From contig NZ_JANUBZ010000011.1 in NCBI RefSeq assembly GCF_024808665.1, positions 153,967 to 217,966 of the forward strand: a stretch of DNA of 64,000 nucleotides. The letters run 5' to 3'. The stretch is from Mucilaginibacter empetricola (GTDB lineage Bacteria; Bacteroidota; Bacteroidia; Sphingobacteriales; Sphingobacteriaceae). Positions 55,401-61,804 of the stretch are shown here, piece by piece. A program made the position numbers and the translations under genes. Below the pieces are notes generated by a model. It was not told where the DNA came from. It saw only the letters and a list, made by a program, of their open reading frames with translations, and did not search any database. Position 1 is the first letter of the stretch; the number at the start of each line of letters is the position of its first letter.

Positions 55401-55579
55401 GGAAGATTGCCGACTTGGTCATTTTGAACAAAAATCCTTTAGAAGACATCCACAATAGCCGAAAAATCAAATACGTCATGAAAGACGGCGTATTGTATGA
55501 TGGCAATACACTAGATGAGCTTTGGCCGGTAACTAAAAAATGTCCGGAATGGCGGTTAAAGTCAGCTAATAAAAATTAA
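52460..55579 (+). CDS. Beta-propeller plus amidohydrolase fusion
   Basis: The 1039-residue protein has a signal peptide, an N-terminal TolB-like propeller (repeated DGK and SPDGK blades; PDGKTLAFDLLGDLYTV, WSPKGDLIAYHS, FSPDGKKIMY) and a C-terminal amidohydrolase barrel from about residue 615. The barrel shows the metal motif HLHMH, IEHNP, and GSHGEGHGIGVH, and ends with VGSIEVGKIADLVILNKN. It likely cuts an amide or peptide bond in the periplasm. It is unusual beside a rhamnosidase. The barrel appears complete by motif. Confidence 0.83.
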   Translation: MIRLFLFITSVFLTVAMNCYCQDLPIKPSRTIHFTTKEGTNMNVDISPDGKTLAFDLLGDLYTVSIAGGNAIQLTRGIAINTNPRWSPKGDLIAYHSDFSANERVNILSIKGTFHTVIGKSDNNATPGNILWTPDGKYLKPNVYTDSIYDLAGRKSTLPGSKRNIIQFSADGKSAYYVDSGKVYRYDFSSGIRTTVTYKVNNDLTACILSADTRWLSYRSLSEDTVIILQDILHGNIRKIPVYEHFNRAYAFSPDSKSLFIAYGGKIHQLTLETGNDRIIPFIAHVKSDLGAINYNTFSINHEGIQVKYTRSCNASSDRKHLVFSAMGKLYTMDIPDGKPRMLVAQNANQFQPVYSPDDKWVAYVSWNDTVGGYLWRTHSSGGKPERLTKFPAQYQRPAWSPDGKYIAIIKGATKLGDSHSAGTGSLQLISVIDGTIKIIADSIPLLNQLAFSPDGKKIMYEPGYTRLNPGLQPLIVSRNLDGKDTEIIAEGQLDNAIQQRTLSPDGRYIVYSKAEDMYLVVLSNLKIPAIINNDKGQLLVIRFSKGIDPNWEDGGKTLTWTYANKFYRIAPEKIVASINSAGYSALAPSSSNNKVVTAKVIPDQVLNLNLTVPKYFGHGTIVLKDVRIITMQQDKVIAHGTIIIKNGRIITVGRSQIVPIPQGARVVNLRGKTIVPGLIDLHLHMHLEQDIFPQQFWSFLADLAYGVTTARDPSSSYDSFGCKELIESGRMIGPRLFTVGRAIGPGHGVTTINSLADAQQEVNKRKELDGTTVKQYALETRLQRQWLLLACKKDDLNMTNEGLFSIIGQIAMIKDGSTGIEHNPQWDKVYKDVIDFYAKSQTYFTPTLQVSPKEGTEAYFNYKFWHHPDDKLTRFIWSYPPWSKIAENYSETIEAIAGGQPSDTVNVRFPYYAAIDARIRKQGGKVTLGSHGEGHGIGVHNELWALQSGGISNMQALQAATIMGAQAIGIQQDVGSIEVGKIADLVILNKNPLEDIHNSRKIKYVMKDGVLYDGNTLDELWPVTKKCPEWRLKSANKN

Positions 55580-55607
55580 CCCTTGAAAAATATAAAAACA
55601 AACAAAT

Positions 55608-56093
55608 ATGAAACAAATCATTAATCTTATTTTATTAGTTACCCTTTCTGGTACATTAGTTGCCCAACAAAAATTCGATTATACAGGGACATATGCCGTT
55701 AACAAATCAAAAATAGATTTTGGCAAGGCTCCAGACTGGATACTGCCTTCACGGTTCAAGGTTACTCAGGAAGGCAAGAAATTGATCATTGTCAGGACTA
55801 TAGTCAACGAAACCGGAATAGAAACAGATCGTGCCTATACTTTTGAAGACGATAAACCTTTTGAATACAATTCGACGAATGGTCAAAAGAATATTTCAAC
55901 ACTGTTATGGAACGCAGACAAGGCCAGTTTTATAATTAGCCTGCAATCGACAACGGCGGACGGGAAGCCCGGTCAAAATTATACGGAGACTTGGTCCCTG
56001 ACTGATGGCGGCAACACCTTGTTCATTAATCGGGACGTGGAACAAGCGAATGGACTAAAATACAATATCAAAGCTTATTATGATAAAAAGTAA
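55608..56093 (+). CDS. Secreted lipocalin-like small protein
   Basis: This 161-residue protein has a signal peptide (MKQIINLILLVTLSGTLVA) and a beta-rich mature part with DYTGTYAVNKSKIDFG, VTQEGKKLIIVRTIVNETG and NYTETWSLTDGGNTLFINR. This is the pattern of small beta-barrel, lipocalin-type binding proteins, but no family signature is exact. It lies between the amidohydrolase and esterase genes, and its last 14 bp overlap the esterase start, indicating co-translation. A carrier or chaperone role for substrate is inferred. Confidence 0.6.
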   Translation: MKQIINLILLVTLSGTLVAQQKFDYTGTYAVNKSKIDFGKAPDWILPSRFKVTQEGKKLIIVRTIVNETGIETDRAYTFEDDKPFEYNSTNGQKNISTLLWNADKASFIISLQSTTADGKPGQNYTETWSLTDGGNTLFINRDVEQANGLKYNIKAYYDKK

Positions 56094-56910
56094 GCAAGCG
56101 ATTATTGCCCTGTTTATACTTATGCGCACGCTTTCGGCTTATGCACAGGATACGGTTTTCCTGGATAAGCCGAAGAATCGGCCGTATTTGATTGTGTTTA
56201 GTTCGAAACGTAAAGACACGCGAACCGCCATAATAATTTGTTCTGGAGGCTCCTACGGTCGTACAGCAGATATAGAGGAAGGACTACCGGCAGCGAAATT
56301 ATTAGCGGCTAAAGGCATTAGTGCCTTTTTACTGGATTATCGTTTTCCAAAAGGACAAGATAGTATCCCACTTGCCGATGCGCAGACAGCAATTGCTTAT
56401 GTACGGGCACATGCAAGGCGATACCATGTACAGGCGAATGAGGTCGGCATCATGGGCTTTTCCGCAGGAGGTCATTTAGTTTCTACAATCGGCACCCATT
56501 TTCAAACTCGCTATGATAATACTATAAAAGCCGCTAACCTGCGCCCGGATTTTATGGTTTTGATTTACCCGGTAATTAGCATGGCCGATAGCCTGACCCA
56601 TACCGGTTCACGGCGCAATTTTCTGGGTAATCCGCCTACAAAAGAGCAGGTGATTGAGTTTTCAAACGAACTGCAAGTAACTGCTGATACTCCGCCCGCT
56701 TTCGTGGTAGCGGCAGTAGATGATCAGATAGTTAAGGTGGCTAACAGCCTTTATTTTTCGGCAGCTCTAAGACAGCATAAAGTTAAAACTGAACTATTCC
56801 TGTATGTAAAAGGCGGTCATGGTTTCGGTATAAATAACCGAACGGCAACAGTGCAATGGACAGATGAAGCGCTTCCGTGGATAATTAACAAACAATGGAA
56901 AAAACGGTAA
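56080..56910 (+). CDS. Secreted alpha/beta hydrolase (acetylesterase-like)
   Basis: The 276-residue esterase has a signal sequence and an alpha/beta hydrolase fold: oxyanion loop ICSGGSYG, nucleophile elbow GFSAGGH, acid in DDQIVK (about residue 212) and catalytic His in GGHGFG. It resembles acetyl-xylan- and similar ester-removing enzymes that strip acetyl or acyl groups from glycosides. It overlaps the lipocalin-like gene by 14 bp and the rhamnosidase by 16 bp, so the three are translated together. Confidence 0.85.
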   Translation: MIKSKQAIIALFILMRTLSAYAQDTVFLDKPKNRPYLIVFSSKRKDTRTAIIICSGGSYGRTADIEEGLPAAKLLAAKGISAFLLDYRFPKGQDSIPLADAQTAIAYVRAHARRYHVQANEVGIMGFSAGGHLVSTIGTHFQTRYDNTIKAANLRPDFMVLIYPVISMADSLTHTGSRRNFLGNPPTKEQVIEFSNELQVTADTPPAFVVAAVDDQIVKVANSLYFSAALRQHKVKTELFLYVKGGHGFGINNRTATVQWTDEALPWIINKQWKKR

Positions 56911-59111
56911 CCACGATCATGATAGCATTGCTTTTATATTTTGGTCACACCTCGGCTCAGGTCAAAACCTTTACTGGCGCGAACTGGATCAGTTCGCCGG
57001 ATAGTGCTGCTTGCCCGGTTTTTAAAAAGCGTTTCCTTATTACTAAATCTGTCAGGACAGCGATACTTTTTATTACAGCACATGGTCTGTATGAAGCGGC
57101 GGTTAATCAAAAGAAAGTTGGCGAAGCCTATTTTACACCGGGCTGGACAGATTATGCCAAACGACTGCAATACCAGAGTTATTACCTTAAACAATTGAAA
57201 CGAGGGGATAACAATATATTGGTTACTTTATCTGCCGGTTGGTATAGCGGGGTTTTCGGTGAAGATATGAAACAGGATAATTACGGCAAAGGCACTGCCC
57301 TATTAGCCCAGTTGATCATTACATATCAAGACGGCACTCAGCAAGTCATTAGTTCAGGAGCTGATTGGCTTCGTAGTACAGGTAATATCCGATATTCAGA
57401 TTTTTATAATGGCGAAGTGCAGGATGAGCGAGTACGGCCAGAAAACTGGAAAAAAGTTACTGTCGAAAATTTTAATAAAACAAGCCTGTTACCGACTATA
57501 AGCGAACCGGTAACTGGGCAGGAGACCTTTAGGCCAAAACGGATATTCAAAGATTCCAAAAACGAAACCATTATTGATTTTGGACAAAACTTGGCTGGAT
57601 TGGTAAAGCTGAGAATTAAAGGAAAACCCGGCGATACCGTGACAATCGCCCATGCCGAAATGCTGGATGAAAAAGGCAATTTTTATACCGGGAATTTGCG
57701 GGATGCAAAAGCTACGGACGTTTATGTGCTAAATGGCAAACCAGAAACAGTACATCCGCATTTTACATATCACGGATTTCGTTATGCAAAAGTAACCGGT
57801 TTTATTCCTAGCTACAATAACTGTGTCGCGATTGCTGTGCATACCAACCTAAAACATACCGGAACATTTAGCTGCTCTAATCCTATGCTCAACCAATTGC
57901 AGCATAATATCGAATGGAGCCTAAACAGCAATTTTGTAGACATACCTACCGATTGCCCACAACGCAGCGAACGTTTCGGTTGGACAGGCGATGCCCAAGT
58001 GTTTTGCGCCACGGCACCTTTTAACCGCTATACACTAAACTTTTATAAAAAGTACCTGGCTGATATTAAAGCCGATCAGGGCACTAACGGCGCGGCCCCG
58101 GTTGTCATTCCGGATTTCGAGCAACAGAAAGATACGATAAAACAAGGCGTCGCTGGATGGGGTGATGCGGCTACCATTATACCCTGGAATTTATACCAGG
58201 TTTATGGCGATAAAACAATCCTGAAAGAGCAATACAACAGTATGAAAGGCTGGGTTGACTACATCACTGCCGAAAGTAAAAACAATCTATGGACAACAAA
58301 CGGCTACGGTGATTGGTATGCGCCCGGGCCGAAGACAGCATTGCCGTTTATTGATCAATGTTTTTGGGCATACTCTACGCAATTGCTATTAAATACCGCG
58401 AAAATATTAGGTAAAGACAATGACGCAAAAACCTATGAAAAATTATTGGGACGCATAAAAACAGCTTTTCAAAAAACCTATAAAAATAAAGACACCACCC
58501 AAACGGCCTGTATACTGGAATTGCAATTTGATATGCTAGCTGAAAATAAACGCCAATATGCGGCTGATAAACTGGCGGTCTTAATAAAAATCAATAACAA
58601 CCATTTGGCGACCGGTTTTTTAGGAACGCCTTACCTGTTACCGGTGTTAACACGGTTTGGTTACACGAAATTATGTTATACCTTATTATTACAGCAAACC
58701 TGCCCTTCCTGGCTATATCCCATTACAAAAGGGGCTACTACCATTTGGGAGCGCTGGGATGGCATTAAACCAGACGGCACCATTCAGCAAACATCCTTTA
58801 ACCATTATGCCTACGGCGCAGTCGGGCAATGGCTATATGAAGATATGCTGGGTATTCGGCCTGCTTTACCGGGCTATAAAACAATTAATATTCAGCCCCA
58901 TCCGGATAGTAGATTAAAATGGGCCAAAGGAAGCTATGCCTGCGCGTACGGTAAAATTGTTTCGGAATGGAAAATAATAGGCAGTAAGGTTAGCTATCAT
59001 ATTATCATCCCAAAAAACACAATGGCAAATATCGAATTAGCGGGACAAAAGTTAAAACGAGTAAACGCTGGAGATTATCACTTTATAACTACGAATAATG
59101 TATGCCTATAA
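56895..59111 (+). CDS. GH78 alpha-L-rhamnosidase
   Basis: The 738-residue protein starts with a signal peptide (IMIALLLYFGHTSAQ). It has the N-terminal beta-sandwich with WISSP and FKKRFLITKSVR, the region ARVQDERVRPENW-like (here GEVQDERVRPENW), and the (alpha/alpha)6 catalytic barrel with DCPQRSERFGWTGDAQVF, YGDWYAPG and TTIWERWDGIKPDG. These are GH78 hallmarks, including the acid Glu/Asp candidates in DERVRPE and RSERFGWTGD. It should remove terminal alpha-L-rhamnose. It overlaps the GNAT gene by 10 bp. Confidence 0.93.
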   Translation: MEKTVTTIMIALLLYFGHTSAQVKTFTGANWISSPDSAACPVFKKRFLITKSVRTAILFITAHGLYEAAVNQKKVGEAYFTPGWTDYAKRLQYQSYYLKQLKRGDNNILVTLSAGWYSGVFGEDMKQDNYGKGTALLAQLIITYQDGTQQVISSGADWLRSTGNIRYSDFYNGEVQDERVRPENWKKVTVENFNKTSLLPTISEPVTGQETFRPKRIFKDSKNETIIDFGQNLAGLVKLRIKGKPGDTVTIAHAEMLDEKGNFYTGNLRDAKATDVYVLNGKPETVHPHFTYHGFRYAKVTGFIPSYNNCVAIAVHTNLKHTGTFSCSNPMLNQLQHNIEWSLNSNFVDIPTDCPQRSERFGWTGDAQVFCATAPFNRYTLNFYKKYLADIKADQGTNGAAPVVIPDFEQQKDTIKQGVAGWGDAATIIPWNLYQVYGDKTILKEQYNSMKGWVDYITAESKNNLWTTNGYGDWYAPGPKTALPFIDQCFWAYSTQLLLNTAKILGKDNDAKTYEKLLGRIKTAFQKTYKNKDTTQTACILELQFDMLAENKRQYAADKLAVLIKINNNHLATGFLGTPYLLPVLTRFGYTKLCYTLLLQQTCPSWLYPITKGATTIWERWDGIKPDGTIQQTSFNHYAYGAVGQWLYEDMLGIRPALPGYKTINIQPHPDSRLKWAKGSYACAYGKIVSEWKIIGSKVSYHIIIPKNTMANIELAGQKLKRVNAGDYHFITTNNVCL

Positions 59112-59536
59112 GAAATGCGACATATAAGGATGCACCGGCCATCAGGATATTAATGGAGGCTTTGGGCTATAAAACGAGCATTAGCCTGCTGATCAGCCAG
59201 CTTGAAAACCTGTTTGACGGCAAGGATCATCAGGCTTATGTATATGAGCTGAATAAAGAAGTTGTGGGATTTGTATCCGTACACTACCTGCCGCAACTGG
59301 CTTTTGACGGCGGTGTTATGGTCATCACGTATTTATCGGTTGATGAAACCGTAAAAAATATAAATATCGCTGGCGAACTGGAACAATATATTACCAGCCA
59401 GGCAAGGTTGAGGAAATGTGAACGGATACAGGTGCATTGTGCGGAATGGCGCGCACCGGCGCAGCAATTCTATTTGCAGCAGGGTTATCAGGACTATCCA
59501 AGGTATTTTACCAAGCGCCTCATGTATGGCGAGTAA
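59102..59536 (+). CDS. GNAT-family N-acetyltransferase
   Basis: This 144-residue protein is a stand-alone GNAT acetyltransferase: PIRNATYKDAPAIRILMEAL at the start, the acceptor-side beta strands VGFVSVHYLP and GGVMVITYLSVDE, and QQFYLQQGYQDY with the C-terminal dimer strand. It should transfer acetyl from acetyl-CoA to an amine, perhaps an amino sugar or antibiotic. Its first 10 bp overlap the rhamnosidase stop, so it belongs to the same unit. Strong hairpins follow downstream. Confidence 0.85.
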   Translation: MPIRNATYKDAPAIRILMEALGYKTSISLLISQLENLFDGKDHQAYVYELNKEVVGFVSVHYLPQLAFDGGVMVITYLSVDETVKNINIAGELEQYITSQARLRKCERIQVHCAEWRAPAQQFYLQQGYQDYPRYFTKRLMYGE

Positions 59537-59614
59537 GAAAATATCGCTTATCGTTCTTTATTAATACGTTTTTTCATGTTGAATCAACGATCAGTTATCA
59601 ATTAATAAAACATT

Positions 59615-59641
59615 AGCGCCCCTGTAAGCGAGGGGGGCGCT
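59615..59641 (+). terminator. Hairpin terminator after the GNAT gene
   Basis: Arms AGCGCCCC/GGGGCGCT (59615-59622 with 59634-59641) with an 11-nt loop lie 79 bp past the GNAT stop, followed by TTCTT. This probably ends the catabolic operon. Confidence 0.7.
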
Positions 59642-59686
59642 TCTTGAACTGAATTTTTAGTGAGTTAATATAGTTAGTTAAGTGAA

Positions 59687-59721
59687 ACGGTCCGCTGGCG
59701 AAAGCAGGCGGCCGTTTTTTA
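59687..59721 (+). terminator. Second terminator, in the leader of RteC copy 2
   Basis: A stem ACGGTCCGC/GCGGCCGT (59687-59695 with 59708-59715, one bulge) is followed by a run of six Ts, 20 bp before the RteC ATG at 59741. It could stop read-through from the operon or act as a leader attenuator of RteC. Confidence 0.6.
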
Positions 59722-59740
59722 AACTTTTAAATCTAAACCC

Positions 59741-60622
59741 ATGTTAATCGATTTTTCTGAGCAATTATATCAAAAACTGACCGGCCAGATCGCGGAAACG
59801 GAACCGTCGGCCAGTGATCCTGCCAGCCAATTTAAAACCTGCCTCCGGTATACCAAACAAGCACTTACGGAATTAGAATTGCACATTGGTAAAAACTCGC
59901 TGTCAAATAACACGGAACAAAGACAGTATACCGAACAAATATTACCGCGCTTCAGGTCGCTTGAGTTTTATTATTATGAACTGGCCTGGCTGGTTTGCAA
60001 CCGCCCGAAAGGCGACCGGTATGAATGGATGGAGTATTACCGGCAGGAACTGGATGTTATCCGCCATTTTTTGCATCGTCATGCCGCCTACTATCAACTA
60101 TACAAGATCAAAACGATGGGACTCGAAGAAGTACTGTCGGAAGGAGAATGTAAGGATAGGTGGATCAATGCCGCCAGTGCGCAAGATGCGCTCCCCATAC
60201 AGGAGCGCACGGCATTATTTTCCAAATTTATCGCTTACGACAAACTCCAGGATTATTTGCTCGACCAGATCAGGTTATTGAATGAGTTTGACGCTTTGCA
60301 TCCGCATGGCCTGCGGAACCGGCAATTGCACTGGACGGGAGACGTATGTAACCTGGTCGAACTGGTGTATGGGTTGTATGAAACTAAACAGATCAACAAC
60401 GGCGAGGCCAGCCTGAATGACCTGGTTAACTGCATGGAGCTGATATTCCAGGTCAACCTCAGTAGGGTCAACCGAGTGTTTATCGACATCAAACGCCGTA
60501 AGGTCATGAGCCACACGCGTTTCCTCGAACAGATGCGAGCAGCTATTAAACAAAAGATCGATCAGGAAGATGCCTATATACCGATGAGTTTCCGGCAAGG
60601 CTACGCCAAGCATAATCAATGA
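59741..60622 (+). CDS. RteC-like regulator, copy 2
   Basis: The 293-residue protein is the second RteC-like protein, with IDFSEQLYQKLTGQIAETEP at the start, EYYRQELDVIRHFLHRHAAY in the middle and the C-terminal IKRRKVMSHTRFLEQMRAAIK matching copy 1. In CTnDOT, RteC activates excision. This copy precedes the inverted repeat at 60712-60815 and a LuxR-type gene, and it points away from copy 1. The two proteins are clearly related but diverged, so they are not a recent duplication. Confidence 0.78.
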   Translation: MLIDFSEQLYQKLTGQIAETEPSASDPASQFKTCLRYTKQALTELELHIGKNSLSNNTEQRQYTEQILPRFRSLEFYYYELAWLVCNRPKGDRYEWMEYYRQELDVIRHFLHRHAAYYQLYKIKTMGLEEVLSEGECKDRWINAASAQDALPIQERTALFSKFIAYDKLQDYLLDQIRLLNEFDALHPHGLRNRQLHWTGDVCNLVELVYGLYETKQINNGEASLNDLVNCMELIFQVNLSRVNRVFIDIKRRKVMSHTRFLEQMRAAIKQKIDQEDAYIPMSFRQGYAKHNQ

Positions 60623-60711
60623 AAATAAAGTGAAACATGATGAAATAAAAAAGAACAAACCATAAGTGTAAGACACTTTAGAAATATTTATCGCGCGTTA
60701 TACGCATCCCT

Positions 60712-60815
60712 ATCATCTACAACCACAGTCTAAAGAATCAGTACAGGGACATGCAGACGCCCGCCGTAGTGCGGGCTCTGACCTGTCATGAAACTGAAAC
60801 GTGGTTGTAGATGAT
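60712..60815. promoter_or_regulatory. 15-bp perfect inverted repeat with nested stems
   Basis: ATCATCTACAACCAC (60712-60726) and its exact complement (60801-60815) bracket 74 bp containing a GCCCGC/GCGGGC hairpin and adjoining complementary stretches. The segment lies between RteC copy 2 and the LuxR-type gene. It could be a binding site for RteC, a cruciform, or a small structured RNA; none is proven. Confidence 0.5.
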
Positions 60816-60865
60816 GATTGGCAGGTCATCCCGGCACCTCGGTTAAATTTAACCACTACCTGCTT

Positions 60866-61804
60866 ATGAATATTTTAGGAAACACCCAAATGCACTGGCT
60901 CACGCTGGTGTTTATCGTATTGGAACTGGCCTTATTGTTATTTTACCAGTTCCTGCATTACCTATCCCGCAGGTCCGACAAACAACGGATTTGGTTCCTG
61001 CTGCTGCTCGTCCTGCTCATCCACTATAACCTCTGGAACGGGCTATTACCTGACCCGAAGCATTTTATGATGCCTGCCAAAGCCCAATACATGCTAACCG
61101 ACGGGATAGCGTACCTCATGGGCGCTTATTTCCCCTTTTATTTTTATAAAGCTTTTAACTTACGCAGCCTGCGCTTCCATGCTACCTACGGCGTGACCTG
61201 CTTCCTGCTGTTACCCTACGGCCTGTTTATCGCCGCCTATGCTTATAACGGCAAGTTGATACTTGACCGTCTGGTATGCCTGACTGTTCCGGCTATTTAC
61301 GGATTATTGGTTTTAATCGAGATGTACCGGGCTATTCATAAAAAGAACAAGCGCAACCGGAACAAGCGGCAATATATTTTAGAAACCGGTGCCTACCTGT
61401 CCATCATGCCCTGGGAAGCCATGTGCGCTTTTGCATTTAAAACACCGCCGCAGGAACTTCGTATTCTCATGGCCAATATAGGTTTTGTCGCGCTGGCACT
61501 TTTACAGATCACTACCACCATCCGGCATTCCCGCAGCCAACACCAACGCTTTGAAGAATTGCTTAACGAAGGGAAAAACACCCTTTTTGAAGCCAATTGC
61601 ATCGTGTATCAACTCACCAAACGGGAGATCGAGATCGTATTACTTTTAAAAAAAGGCTATCGCTATCAACAGATAGCCGATATGCTCTATATCTCCGGGC
61701 GAACAGTAGATAAGCATATCCGCAATATCTATGAAAAAACCGCGGTCAATAATAAGATCAACTTGCTGAATAAACTTTACGGGGAAGATGCGGAAAGCTT
61801 ATAA
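60866..61804 (+). CDS. Membrane-anchored LuxR-family regulator
   Basis: I chose ATG 60866 (MNILGNTQMHWLTLVFIVLE), giving 312 residues; the TTG at 60818 seems too early. About seven hydrophobic helices (to residue 225) are followed by a LuxR/GerE helix-turn-helix (LTKREIEIVLLLKKGYRYQQ to GRTVDKHIRNIY, about 255-300). The membrane half presumably senses a signal. It is placed next to RteC copy 2 and an inverted repeat, so it may govern element excision or transfer. It overlaps the convergent mobC stop by 6 bp. Confidence 0.8.
   Translation: MNILGNTQMHWLTLVFIVLELALLLFYQFLHYLSRRSDKQRIWFLLLLVLLIHYNLWNGLLPDPKHFMMPAKAQYMLTDGIAYLMGAYFPFYFYKAFNLRSLRFHATYGVTCFLLLPYGLFIAAYAYNGKLILDRLVCLTVPAIYGLLVLIEMYRAIHKKNKRNRNKRQYILETGAYLSIMPWEAMCAFAFKTPPQELRILMANIGFVALALLQITTTIRHSRSQHQRFEELLNEGKNTLFEANCIVYQLTKREIEIVLLLKKGYRYQQIADMLYISGRTVDKHIRNIYEKTAVNNKINLLNKLYGEDAESL

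Noticed and set aside
42548..60622. RteC genes as recombining inverted repeats
   Set aside because: The two copies face apart and bracket the cargo, but they are too diverged at protein level to be a recent inverted duplication driving inversion.
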